Source: Geobacteraceae bacterium
GTDB taxonomy: Bacteria; Desulfobacterota; Desulfuromonadia; Desulfuromonadales; BM103
Direction of reading: 5' to 3'
Assembly: GCA_024641085.1 (NCBI GenBank)
Contig: JAHEDT010000007.1
Coordinates: 28,421-92,420, forward strand
DNA length: 64,000 nt
In this document: piece by piece, positions 25,571 through 34,100 of the stretch
How the letters are laid out: every line of letters starts with the position of its first letter
Position numbering within the stretch: position 1 is the stretch's first letter
The notes under the pieces: generated by a model
The model's input: only the letters and a program-made list of their open reading frames with translations
What the model was told of the DNA's origin: nothing
Database searches by the model: none
Position numbers and translations under genes: made by a program

Positions 25571-26848
25571 ATGGGCCTGCTCATCTTACTGGGGTTGTTC
25601 GCAATCAGCGTCATCATCGGCATGCCGGTGGCCTTTGCCCTCGGCGTCGCTGCAATCAGCGCCTTTATCTACGAAGGATTGCCGCTGATGATCGCTTTCC
25701 AGAGGATCATCTCGGGAATTTCCATCTTTGCCCTGATGGCCATCCCGTTCTTTATTTTTGCCGGTGAACTGATGTTCCATGGTGGCATCGCCATGCGCCT
25801 GGTGCGCCTTGCCTCGTCTGCCGTTGGGGCCATGCGGGGTGGTCTTGGTGTCGTCAATGTGTTGTCCTCCATGCTGTTCGGCGGCATTTCGGGTTCCGCC
25901 ATTGCTGATATCTCGGCATTGGGTTCCATCCTGATCCCGGTCATGAAAGAGAAAGGTTATGATGACGATTACTCGGTCAATGTGACCGTCACCTCGTCAC
26001 TGGCGGGGATCATCATCCCGCCGAGCCATAACATGATCATTTATGCTGTGGCCGCCGGCGGCGGACTGTCCATCTCCAAGCTGTTTCTTGCCGGGTTTGT
26101 CCCCGGGGTCCTGATGTGCCTGTGCCTGGCTGTGGTTTCCTACCTGGTGGCGGTCAAGCGGGGCTACACCTCCGAGGCCTTTCCCGGTTTTGTGATCTTG
26201 TTTCAGCATTTCATCACAGCCATCCCCGGGTTGATGACCGCAGTCATCATCGTTGGCGGCGTGCTCAGCGGCATCTTTACCGTGACCGAGTCTGGGGCCT
26301 TTGGCACCATTTATGCGTTTCTTGTGACCATCATTGTGTACAGGTCTCTGACCTGGGAGAAATTCAGACTGGCCGTAGTCAACTCTATCAGAACGACCTC
26401 GATGGTGATGATCCTGATCGCCTGCTCGGGCGCGTTTGCCTACCTGCTGACTTTTTACCAGGTGCCTGAGAAGATGTCGGGTTTCCTGGTCGGCATTTCC
26501 GAAAATCCGATTATTATCCTGCTGATGATCAATCTGATGCTGTTGCTGCTCGGTATGATCATGGATATGGCGGCACTGATTCTCATCTGTACACCGATAT
26601 TTCTGCCAATCGCCAATTCCATCGGCGTCGATTCTTACCAGTTCGGGATGATTTTGTTGATGAACCTCGGCCTTGGGCTTTGCACTCCACCGGTGGGGTC
26701 GTGCCTGTTCGTCGGTTGTGCGGTCGGCAATGTCAAGCTTGAAGATGCGGTGAAGACAATCTGGCCGTTTTATATCGGCATATTGGTTGCCCTGATGCTC
26801 GTTACATTCATCCCCGCGATATCCTTGACATTGCCTAATCTTTTCTAG
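25571..26848 (+). CDS. dctM: TRAP transporter large permease DctM
   Basis: A 425-residue protein with about 12 membrane helices. Family landmarks include IGMPVAFALGVAA, PFFIFAGELMFHGGIAMRLV, GGISGSAIADISALGSILIP, GIIIPPSHNMIIYA and NLGLGLCTPPVGSCLFVG. It is the ion-coupled channel of the second TRAP transporter. It differs clearly from the DctM at 198, so the two are not recent duplicates. TGGAGATC lies upstream of the ATG. A LarA-like enzyme gene follows 51 bp later. Confidence 0.93.
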   Translation: MGLLILLGLFAISVIIGMPVAFALGVAAISAFIYEGLPLMIAFQRIISGISIFALMAIPFFIFAGELMFHGGIAMRLVRLASSAVGAMRGGLGVVNVLSSMLFGGISGSAIADISALGSILIPVMKEKGYDDDYSVNVTVTSSLAGIIIPPSHNMIIYAVAAGGGLSISKLFLAGFVPGVLMCLCLAVVSYLVAVKRGYTSEAFPGFVILFQHFITAIPGLMTAVIIVGGVLSGIFTVTESGAFGTIYAFLVTIIVYRSLTWEKFRLAVVNSIRTTSMVMILIACSGAFAYLLTFYQVPEKMSGFLVGISENPIIILLMINLMLLLLGMIMDMAALILICTPIFLPIANSIGVDSYQFGMILLMNLGLGLCTPPVGSCLFVGCAVGNVKLEDAVKTIWPFYIGILVALMLVTFIPAISLTLPNLF

Positions 26849-26899
26849 CTGTCTGGTGCGTCATAAGCGGGACTATCTCCTGCTGAAAAGATCGAGCTT

Positions 26900-28156
26900 A
26901 TGGTCACAGGAAGAGGACATCGACATCAGGTTCTGACTGAAGGCGAGATCCGAGAGGTCGTAGAATCAGGACTCCCTCGTGAACTTTACCAGGGTAAACG
27001 CCTGCTCGTGTTGACGCCGGACGCCACCAGAACCTGCCCACTGCCGCTCATGATCTCGATCCTCCAGGATGTTGCAGGGCCGCTGGCGCTGCGGCTGGAC
27101 TTCATGGTGGCTCTTGGATCTCACCAGCCCCTCAGCGAACAGCGAATCCTTGAGCTCTATGGGATTTCCCACGAGGCGCGCACAACAACCTATGCCGACA
27201 CCCGGTTTTACAATCATCGTTGGGACCTTGACGAGACCTTCCGCCGGATCGGCCACCTCACCGCAGAGGAAACCGCCGAGTTGTCAGGGGGGCTGCTGCG
27301 GGAACAGGTCCCGGTTGATATCAACAAGACAATTTTTGACTACGACCTGATAGTGATCCTCGGGCCAGTTTTCCCTCACGAAGTGGTTGGGTTTTCCGGT
27401 GGGGCAAAGTACTTTTTCCCCGGTATTTCCGGCGGAGAATTCCTGCATTTCTTTCACTGGCTTGGAGCGGTGGTCACCTGTCCTGAGATCATCGGCGTGA
27501 AGGAGACACCGGTTCGGGCAGCGATCAACCGCGCCATGCAACTCGTGAATCTGCCAGTTCAGTGTGTCTCCATGGTGGTCAAGTCCAGGGAAGAACTCTC
27601 CGGCGTTTATATCGGCGGCTATCTTGATTCCTGGGCGGCTGCGGCCAGTTTATCAGAGCAGCTGCACGTGGTTTATAAAGAAAAACCTTTCAAGACCGTG
27701 CTCGGGGTCTGCCCGGAAATGTATGATGAACTGTGGACCGGCGGCAAAGTCATGTACAAGCTGGAGCAGGTTGTCGCCCCGGGGGGGACACTGATTATTT
27801 ATGCGCCACACATCAAAGAGGTGTCCAGGACCTGGGGAAGGTACCTGGATGAGATCGGCTATCATACGGCCGGCTACTTCCTCTCCCGGCCTGGTCAATT
27901 CGGTCATATCCCCCGGGGGGTTCTCGCTCATTCCACCCATGTTCGCGGTATCGGTACCATGGAAAACGGCATTGAAAAACCGCGCATTGAGGTGGTCCTG
28001 GCTTCATCGCTTACAGAAGAGCAGTGCAGGAAAATCAACCTGGGGTACATGGACTACCGGCATATTGATCTAGACGCCTATAAAAATCGCGAAGAGGACG
28101 GGATTCTTTTTGTTGATCGTGCAGGAGAAATCCTGCACAGAGTGAAAAAATCCTGA
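26900..28156 (+). CDS. LarA-like nickel-pincer racemase/epimerase (DUF2088 family)
   Basis: A 418-residue lactate-racemase-family protein. PDATRTCPLP near the start, ALGSHQPLSEQ (His75), YNHRWDLDE (His106), GPVFPHEVVGFSGGAKYFFPG (His160 and Lys170) and FHFFH-type His186 fit the LarA catalytic set: the 160-170 and 170-186 spacings equal the H174-K184-H200 spacings of the Lactiplantibacillus enzyme. Known relatives racemise or epimerise 2-hydroxy acids, including D-gluconate at C2. Between a TRAP transporter and uxaC, a sugar-acid 2-epimerase is likely. The cofactor-making larB, larC and larE are not in the window. Confidence 0.85.
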   Translation: MVTGRGHRHQVLTEGEIREVVESGLPRELYQGKRLLVLTPDATRTCPLPLMISILQDVAGPLALRLDFMVALGSHQPLSEQRILELYGISHEARTTTYADTRFYNHRWDLDETFRRIGHLTAEETAELSGGLLREQVPVDINKTIFDYDLIVILGPVFPHEVVGFSGGAKYFFPGISGGEFLHFFHWLGAVVTCPEIIGVKETPVRAAINRAMQLVNLPVQCVSMVVKSREELSGVYIGGYLDSWAAAASLSEQLHVVYKEKPFKTVLGVCPEMYDELWTGGKVMYKLEQVVAPGGTLIIYAPHIKEVSRTWGRYLDEIGYHTAGYFLSRPGQFGHIPRGVLAHSTHVRGIGTMENGIEKPRIEVVLASSLTEEQCRKINLGYMDYRHIDLDAYKNREEDGILFVDRAGEILHRVKKS

Positions 28157-28185
28157 TTTCAGAGCTAACTTTGGGGAGTTGTACC

Positions 28186-29601
28186 ATGCAACCATTTCTT
28201 ACTGAAGATTTCATGCTGCACACGGAGACCTCCAGACGGCTCTATCATGATTATGCTAAAAATCAGCCGATCTTTGACTATCATTGCCATTTGCCGGTTG
28301 AGGATATTGCCTCTGATAAAAAATTTGCCAACCTCACCCAGATTTGGCTTTATGGGGATCATTACAAGTGGCGGGCCATGCGGGCCAATGGTATCGGAGA
28401 AGAGTACATTACCGGGGCAGCTTCCGATCACGAAAAGTTTCGGGCCTGGGCGGCAACCGTGCCGAAGACCCTTCGAAACCCCCTCTACCACTGGACCCAC
28501 CTCGAGCTTAAAAAACCGTTCGGAATCGAGGGCGTGCTGCTCAACGCAGAGACCGCTGATGACATCTACTCGCGCTGCAATGAAATGCTTGGTAAGGACC
28601 AGTTCAGCACCTGCGGCCTGCTCAAGCAGATGAATGTGAAGGTCGTCTGCACAACGGATGACCCGATCGACAGCCTCGAACATCATCGAAAGATTGCCGC
28701 GGGAGGCTTCTGTGCGGCCAAGATCCTGCCAGCCTTTCGACCGGACAAGGCGATGGCCTTGGAAAACCCCGATTCCTACAACAGGTATCTTGCCCTGCTC
28801 GAACAATCCGCAGGCTGCTCGATTACCACTTACCGTGACCTGGTCGGGGCGTTACAGGCTCGCCATGATTATTTTCACGAAAATGGCTGCCGACTTTCGG
28901 ATCATGGGCTGGAACAACCTTATGCAGAGGACTTCACCGATCAAGAGATAGACAACATCTTCGCGCAGGTGCGTAGCGGCAAAGCCGTTGATGCAGCGAA
29001 AGTCTGCACATTCAAATCCGCCATACTGCTTGACCTGGCCCGCATGGATGCGCAGAAGAACTGGACCCAGCAGTTTCATTTCGGAGCTCTTCGCAACACC
29101 AACGATGCCGCCATGAAGAAGCTCGGCCCGGATACGGGATACGACTCGATCGGCGACTTTGAAATCGGCCGGCCGCTCGCCCGGTTCCTCAATATCCTCG
29201 CCAGTGAGAACCGGCTCGCCAAAACCATCCTCTATAATCTCAACCCGCGGGACAATGAACTGCTCGCCGCCATGACGGGCAATTACCAGGAGGGCTCTGC
29301 CCCCGGCAAGATGCAGTTTGGTGCCGCCTGGTGGTTCAACGACCAGAAGGAAGGCATGGAGCGCCAGATCAATGCGCTGTCGAACCTGGGGCTGCTGAGC
29401 CGGTTCGTTGGTATGCTGACCGACTCCCGCAGTTTTCTCTCCTATCCGCGCCATGAATATTTCCGCCGCATCTTGTGCAACCTGTTCGGCACCGACGTGG
29501 ACAATGGCGAGCTGCCCAATGACCTCGACCTCATCGGCAAAACCATTGCCGATATCTGTTACCACAACGCCCTGGGTTATTTTGGGGTTGCACTGGACTG
29601 A
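28186..29601 (+). CDS. uxaC: Uronate isomerase (glucuronate/galacturonate isomerase)
   Basis: A 471-residue amidohydrolase-superfamily enzyme of normal UxaC length. FDYHCHLP carries the metal-binding HxH, TTDDPIDSLEHH, KILPAFRPDKAM, the FHFGALRNTN block and MLTDSRSFLSYPRHEYFRR are all UxaC signatures. It interconverts D-glucuronate and D-fructuronate or D-galacturonate and D-tagaturonate. GGGGAG lies upstream of the ATG at 28186; an upstream in-frame start at 28171 is less likely. The next classical steps (UxaB/UxuB and UxaA/UxuA) are not encoded in the window. Confidence 0.95.
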   Translation: MQPFLTEDFMLHTETSRRLYHDYAKNQPIFDYHCHLPVEDIASDKKFANLTQIWLYGDHYKWRAMRANGIGEEYITGAASDHEKFRAWAATVPKTLRNPLYHWTHLELKKPFGIEGVLLNAETADDIYSRCNEMLGKDQFSTCGLLKQMNVKVVCTTDDPIDSLEHHRKIAAGGFCAAKILPAFRPDKAMALENPDSYNRYLALLEQSAGCSITTYRDLVGALQARHDYFHENGCRLSDHGLEQPYAEDFTDQEIDNIFAQVRSGKAVDAAKVCTFKSAILLDLARMDAQKNWTQQFHFGALRNTNDAAMKKLGPDTGYDSIGDFEIGRPLARFLNILASENRLAKTILYNLNPRDNELLAAMTGNYQEGSAPGKMQFGAAWWFNDQKEGMERQINALSNLGLLSRFVGMLTDSRSFLSYPRHEYFRRILCNLFGTDVDNGELPNDLDLIGKTIADICYHNALGYFGVALD

Positions 29602-29650
29602 CACGGTCGTGACTGATCCCTGAACGGCAAATAATAGTCAATTAAAATAG

Positions 29651-29684
29651 GGCAAAATACTTCATAATGCAGAACAATATATGC
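29651..29684. promoter_or_regulatory. Conserved block 1, second copy
   Basis: It begins GGCAAAATACTTCATA and contains AGAACAA. 24 of 34 positions match 22533-22566. It lies 176 bp upstream of block 2, against 184 bp in the other promoter. Confidence 0.5.
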
Positions 29685-29826
29685 TGAAATTTAAAAGTCT
29701 GTGGTTTGGTTGTTACGGTTCCGCGCGAGCCTGCAGAGAAAATATCTATCAGGCTGATTAAATGGGCTTTGTTGGTGAAATAAGGATTTTTCTGAAATCT
29801 GTTTTAGCCGTTTTTGAAATAGATTC

Positions 29827-29870
29827 TTGTCATTATTCGGAAACCTAGTTTTGTATTACGAAACAGTATT
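29827..29870 (+). promoter_or_regulatory. Conserved block 2, second copy, promoter of kduD-kdgK
   Basis: TTGTCA (29827-29832) aligns with the -35 box at 22717. GGAAACCTAGTTTTG again holds AAAC-N3-GTTT. The -10 equivalent is less clear (TGTATT or TATTAC at 29852-29859). It is a likely operator for the IclR protein. Confidence 0.55.
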
Positions 29871-29927
29871 GTGCCCAACAATTGTCAACCCAAGGTCTCT
29901 TTTGCAGGCCAGACAAGGAGTCGAAAG

Positions 29928-30695
29928 ATGAAAGTTCAGGAGATGTTTTCCCTAACTGGAAAGACCGCCCTGGTTACCGGAGCCTCCTCGGGAATCGGTC
30001 AGGGGATGGCCAAGGCGTTGGCCGAGGCTGGAGCCGATATTGTTACCCTGAGTCTGCCGCTGACAGGAGAGGATGAGACCGGTCGGATAGTCCGGGAAAT
30101 TGGTCGCAAGTACCAGTATCTGCCCACCGATTTTGCCGATCGCCAGTCCCTTTACCGGAGCATCGCTCAAGTCAGGCAGGATTGCCCCGTTATCGATATT
30201 CTGGTCAACAACGCCGGGACCATCATGCGCAAGCCGATCGCCGAACATCCAGACGAATACTGGGACAAGGTGATCGAGATCAACCTCAGCGCACAGTTCA
30301 TCCTGACCCGGGAATTCGGCAAGGAGATGGTCGATCGGGGGCAGGGGAAAATCATCTTCACCTGTTCCCTGCTCAGTTTTCAGGGGGGTGTCACCGTGCC
30401 GGGCTATGCAGCCAGTAAATCCGGGGTGGCACGGCTGGTTATGTCCTTTGCCAATGAGTGGGCGGTTCACGGGGTGAACGTCAACGGCATCGCCCCGGGC
30501 TACATCAACACCGCCAACACCCAGGCTCTGCGCGAAGATCCGCTACGCTCAAAGGCGATTCTTGAGCGGATTCCCGCCGGCCGCTGGGGGACTCCCGAGG
30601 ATTTCGCCGGCCCGGCGGTGTTCCTGGCCTCTGCGGCTTCAAACTACATGAGTGGAGCGATCGTGGTCGTCGATGGCGGCTGGATGGGCAGATAA
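29928..30695 (+). CDS. kduD: 2-dehydro-3-deoxy-D-gluconate 5-dehydrogenase
   Basis: A 255-residue SDR whose wording is KduD-like: MFSLTGKTALVTGASSGIGQGMA at the start, ILVNNAGTIMRKPIAEH, the catalytic S and YAASK, then GINGIAPGYINTANTQALR-like text and FLASAASNYMSGAIVVVDGGWMGR at the end. It interconverts 2,5-diketo-3-deoxygluconate and KDG, acting right after KduI (encoded at 21570). CAAGGAG precedes the ATG at 29928. It is co-transcribed with kdgK, 25 bp downstream. Confidence 0.92.
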   Translation: MKVQEMFSLTGKTALVTGASSGIGQGMAKALAEAGADIVTLSLPLTGEDETGRIVREIGRKYQYLPTDFADRQSLYRSIAQVRQDCPVIDILVNNAGTIMRKPIAEHPDEYWDKVIEINLSAQFILTREFGKEMVDRGQGKIIFTCSLLSFQGGVTVPGYAASKSGVARLVMSFANEWAVHGVNVNGIAPGYINTANTQALREDPLRSKAILERIPAGRWGTPEDFAGPAVFLASAASNYMSGAIVVVDGGWMGR

Positions 30696-30720
30696 CTTTA
30701 TTTCATCGCGGAGATTTTTT

Positions 30721-31821
30721 ATGAGCGTTCTGAAGGTAAAATCGGCAAACCAATGTCGCTTTGACATCCTCTCCCTTGGCGAAGTCATGCTGCGTCTCGA
30801 CCCTGGCGAAGGGCGCATCCGTACCACCCGCCAATTTAGCGCCTGGGAAGGCGGAGGAGAATACAACGTGGCCCGTGGGCTGCGTCGCTGTTTCGGGCAG
30901 CGCGCGGTGCTGGTCAGTGCCTTTGCTAAAAATGACGTCGGTCTGCTCATGGAGGATCTGATTCTTCAGGGCGGCGTTGACACATCGTTGATCAAGTGGG
31001 TTGCTTATGACGGCATCGGCCGGACGGTGCGCAACGGCCTGAACTTCACCGAACGCGGTTTTGGTGTCCGTGGCGCCGTGGGCTGCTCCGACCGCGGCAA
31101 TACCGCGGCCTCTCAGCTTAAAAAAGGCGACGTCGACTGGGAGCATATTTTCGGTGAGCTCGGGGTCCGCTGGTTCCATACCGGCGGGATTTTCGCAGGG
31201 CTCTCTGAAACCACCGGCGAAGTCGTGATCGAGGCGGCAACGGTGGCTAAAAAACATGGCACCATGGTTTCCTACGACCTGAATTACCGGCCGTCGCTCT
31301 GGAAAGGATTCGGCGGCATCGATAAGTGCCGAGAGGTGAACCGGGAAATTGCCAGACATGTCGACGTCATGATCGGCAACGAGGAGGACTTTACCGCCTG
31401 CCTTGGTTTTGCCGTGGACGGTGCCGATCACAACCTGACCGACCTGGATGTTTCCAAGTTCAAAAAGATGATTGCCAAGGCCGTTATGGAATTCCCGAAT
31501 TTTAAAGCGACGGCTACCACGTTGCGCGGGGTCAAGACTGCAACCATCAATGACTGGGGCGCCATGTGCTGGGTCGATGGGCAATTCTACACCTCGGTGC
31601 AGCGGCCGGATCTGGAGATCATGGACCGAGTCGGAGGTGGCGACAGCTTCGCTTCCGGATTCATCTATGGTCTGATGAATTTCGATGACCCGCAGTTAGC
31701 GGTCGAATATGGAGCCGCCCACGGGGCCCTGGCGATGACCACCCCCGGTGATACCACCATGGCCAGCCTGGATGAAGTGAAAAAGCTGGTCGGTGGCGGC
31801 GGTGCCAGGGTCGACCGGTAA
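30721..31821 (+). CDS. kdgK: 2-dehydro-3-deoxygluconokinase (PfkB family)
   Basis: A 366-residue sugar kinase. SLGEVMLRLDPGEGRI opens the PfkB fold; EGGGEYNVARGLRRCFG binds the sugar; SYDLNYRPSLW is typical of KDG kinases; RVGGGDSFASGFIYGL is the ATP/catalytic-Asp motif. It phosphorylates KDG to KDPG. The matching aldolase is the Eda at 13943. GCGGAGA lies 6 bp before the ATG at 30721. It ends the regulon and is followed by a strong terminator at 31935. Confidence 0.92.
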   Translation: MSVLKVKSANQCRFDILSLGEVMLRLDPGEGRIRTTRQFSAWEGGGEYNVARGLRRCFGQRAVLVSAFAKNDVGLLMEDLILQGGVDTSLIKWVAYDGIGRTVRNGLNFTERGFGVRGAVGCSDRGNTAASQLKKGDVDWEHIFGELGVRWFHTGGIFAGLSETTGEVVIEAATVAKKHGTMVSYDLNYRPSLWKGFGGIDKCREVNREIARHVDVMIGNEEDFTACLGFAVDGADHNLTDLDVSKFKKMIAKAVMEFPNFKATATTLRGVKTATINDWGAMCWVDGQFYTSVQRPDLEIMDRVGGGDSFASGFIYGLMNFDDPQLAVEYGAAHGALAMTTPGDTTMASLDEVKKLVGGGGARVDR

Positions 31822-31934
31822 CCGAACCCAATGACCGGCAGCCCAGTCCGGGTGGAATGACAGATGGCCCCAGCCAGGATTGCAATGGAAACCAACTGGG
31901 CAAGGTGTTATCGAAGATCTCCCTCGCTGATTGA

Positions 31935-31965
31935 AAAAGCCCGGCCGAATTCCGGCCGGGCTTTT
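31935..31965. terminator. Strong bidirectional terminator
   Basis: AAAAGCCCGGCCG and CGGCCGGGCTTTT form a GC-rich stem of 13 bp around a short loop, with A and T runs on both flanks. It can end both kdgK (plus) and porB (minus), which converge here. Confidence 0.9.
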
Positions 31966-31983
31966 GTCTGTCAGTGCATCGGG

Positions 31984-32889
31984 TTACTTGAACCTGTCCC
32001 GGTAGCCTGACCACCTCTGGTCGACTTGCGCCTGCAGGGCTGCAACCTGCTCATCACTGAAGGCCTTGAACCGGACCTGCATCTCCAGATACTCGCGCAC
32101 CGGCCTCAGGCCAGTGTTGCCGAGCTGCTGCAAAGACTGCCCGGTCAGCTGCATGCGGCCATCTTCGATTTCATAGAGGTCGAACAAGCCGGTTTCCACG
32201 GCCGCCCTGCCGAGGGCGACGGTCATGTGTTCCTCGATCCCCCAGCCGGGCGGGCAGGGGGTCTGCACATGCAGGTACTTCAGCCCTTTGATCTGCTTGG
32301 CCTTCAGTAATTTATCATGAAAATCGAGCGGATAGCTGGCCGAACAGGTTGCCAGGTAGGCCGGGTTGTGGGCAGCGATAATAGCCGGTAGATTCTTGCC
32401 GACCTCGCTCTTCCCCGAAAACGGTGTTGTCGTGGTCAGCGATCCCTGCGGCGTCGTGCCCGAGCGCTGTACTCCGGTGTTCATATAAGCTTCGTTGTCG
32501 TAACAGATGTAAATGATGTCCTCGCCCCGCTCAAGAGCCCCGGAGAGGGCCTGAATACCAATGTCCGAAGTGCCGCCGTCACCGGCCCAGGCCACGACCT
32601 GAGTCGGGCGGCCGAGCCGCCGCATGGCCGCTTTGACGCCAGTGGCGATCGCCGCGGTGGAGGCGAAGGTGCCGTTGAGCACCGGCATCTGGGTGGCGGC
32701 GATCGGGAAGAGCCCCTGCATGACCGTGAGACAGCTTGGCGGGACCACGAAGATGCAGTCGCGGCCGAGAGCCTTGAGGCCGATACGGTAGAGGATGCTG
32801 AGACCACAGCCTGAGCAGGCACGGTTGCCCGGATGGACAAACTCTTCCTCGGTCAGGTTGAGGACTGTCGTTTTGGCCGCCATTTTCAT
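31984..32889 (-). CDS. porB: Pyruvate:ferredoxin oxidoreductase, beta subunit
   Basis: A 301-residue thiamine-diphosphate-binding subunit. GNRACSGCGLSILYR holds part of the Fe-S cysteine set, and WAGDGGTSDIGIQALSGALERGEDIIYICYDNEAYMNTG is the ThDP/Mg motif; a further Cys in TPCPPGW is typical. It catalyses pyruvate oxidation to acetyl-CoA, or the reverse carboxylation, with PorA, PorD and PorG. ATG at 32889 overlaps the porA stop by 4 bp (ATGA), so translation is coupled; a longer start at 32907 would overlap porA more. Close 2-oxoacid relatives (isovalerate-type) cannot be fully excluded. Confidence 0.88.
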   Translation of the reverse strand: MKMAAKTTVLNLTEEEFVHPGNRACSGCGLSILYRIGLKALGRDCIFVVPPSCLTVMQGLFPIAATQMPVLNGTFASTAAIATGVKAAMRRLGRPTQVVAWAGDGGTSDIGIQALSGALERGEDIIYICYDNEAYMNTGVQRSGTTPQGSLTTTTPFSGKSEVGKNLPAIIAAHNPAYLATCSASYPLDFHDKLLKAKQIKGLKYLHVQTPCPPGWGIEEHMTVALGRAAVETGLFDLYEIEDGRMQLTGQSLQQLGNTGLRPVREYLEMQVRFKAFSDEQVAALQAQVDQRWSGYRDRFK

Positions 32890-34100
32890 AGTTGTAGTCC
32901 AATCCATTGCGGTACATCACTCTGCGCCGGGGGCAGAATTCTGTCTGGTGCACAGCTGGTTTTTGTCGTCTGGTACAGTGACTCAGTAGGGATTTCGCGT
33001 CCGCCCAGGCCGACGATAAAGTTGTGCAGCTGCGGCCTCGACGGGTAAGGGTAGAGGGCCGATTTGATGTCACCGTAAAGAGCTCCCTGGCTGCCGTAGC
33101 TCAGCCCCTTCTCGTAGACCATGACGTGCTTGGCTGACTGCAGCGCCCTGGCCAGCATGGCCCCCGGGAAAGGTCGATACATCTGCAGGGCCAGCACACC
33201 GGCCCTGATCCCGTCATCCTGCCTCAGACGATCCACCACGACGCGGAACTGGTTGGCCATTGAGCCCATGGCGACAATCACGACTTCGGCATCGTCACAG
33301 CGGTATGGATCGGTCACCGGGGCCCCGCCGCGGCCGAAATGCGTCTGGAAATCCCGGTCGATCTCTTCCCAGACCTCGATTGCCATCCCCATCTCCTCGT
33401 GGAGGTTGTGGCGGAGATCCATGTATCCGCCGCGCTTGACGCCCTGCACATCAAGACGGGCGTCGGGCAGGGTGACCGTGTTCAGGCTTTCCGGATGCTC
33501 CGGGCTCAAGGCGTGCTTGTACTGGTAAGCGGGCAGGAACGCGTCAACCCGCTCGGCATCCGGAGGTTCGAAAGGCATATAGGTGTGCGAAAGGTAATAA
33601 CCGTCATAATTGACCATCACCGGGATATGGACCAGCTCGGCGAGGCGAAAGGCCTTCAGGGTCATGTCGACGATTTCCTGGTGGTCCTTGGCGAAGATCT
33701 GGATCCAGCCGGCATCGCGCTGACTGATGGCGTCCTGGTGATCGTTCCATACTGACCAGGGGGCTCCGATACCGCGGTTGACGACGCACATGACGATCGG
33801 CAGGCGGGCGCCGGCGGCCCAGTGCAGCTGCTCGCTCATGTAGAGGAGCCCGTTGGAAGAGGTTGCGGTAAACGCACGGACACCTGCACTGGCCGCACCG
33901 ATGCACACGGCCATGGCGCTGTGCTCACTCTCCACGGCGACATATTCGGCATCCATCCTGCCGGCGGTAATCAGCTCGGAGAGCTTCTCGGTCACAGGCG
34001 TCTGCGGGGTAATCGGGTAAGCGGCAATGACTTCTGCGCGGGCCAGCTGCACCGCCATGGCGGCAGCAACGTTGCCCGATTCGATGATGGCTTTACTCAC
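32886..34100 (-). CDS. porA: Pyruvate:ferredoxin oxidoreductase, alpha subunit
   Basis: A 404-residue subunit. AAYPITPQTPVTEKLSEL is the hallmark of the 2-oxoacid oxidoreductase alpha chain; ESEHSAMAVCIGAASAGVRAFTATSSNGLLYMSE follows; and GRGGAPVTDPYRCDDAEV is typical of Por. The GTG at 34100 was chosen because GAAGGAG lies about 7 bp upstream and it yields MSKAIIESGN, a normal PorA start. It overlaps the porD stop by 8 bp. A longer frame from 34127 would lie deeper inside porD. Gene order is porG-D-A-B. Confidence 0.88.
   Translation of the reverse strand: MSKAIIESGNVAAAMAVQLARAEVIAAYPITPQTPVTEKLSELITAGRMDAEYVAVESEHSAMAVCIGAASAGVRAFTATSSNGLLYMSEQLHWAAGARLPIVMCVVNRGIGAPWSVWNDHQDAISQRDAGWIQIFAKDHQEIVDMTLKAFRLAELVHIPVMVNYDGYYLSHTYMPFEPPDAERVDAFLPAYQYKHALSPEHPESLNTVTLPDARLDVQGVKRGGYMDLRHNLHEEMGMAIEVWEEIDRDFQTHFGRGGAPVTDPYRCDDAEVVIVAMGSMANQFRVVVDRLRQDDGIRAGVLALQMYRPFPGAMLARALQSAKHVMVYEKGLSYGSQGALYGDIKSALYPYPSRPQLHNFIVGLGGREIPTESLYQTTKTSCAPDRILPPAQSDVPQWIGLQL

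Larger units (their letters stand above)
29602..29927 (+). promoter_or_regulatory. AT-rich control region upstream of kduD
   Basis: A 326-bp gap after uxaC with no gene. It carries copies of both blocks found at 22.5-22.8 kb and a stretch of unremarkable AT-rich sequence between them. It probably drives kduD and kdgK separately from the upstream genes. Confidence 0.65.

Noticed and set aside
198..26848. The two TRAP transporters as a recent duplication
   Set aside because: The two DctM proteins differ clearly in length and in most loop sequences, so they are distant family members with separate origins.
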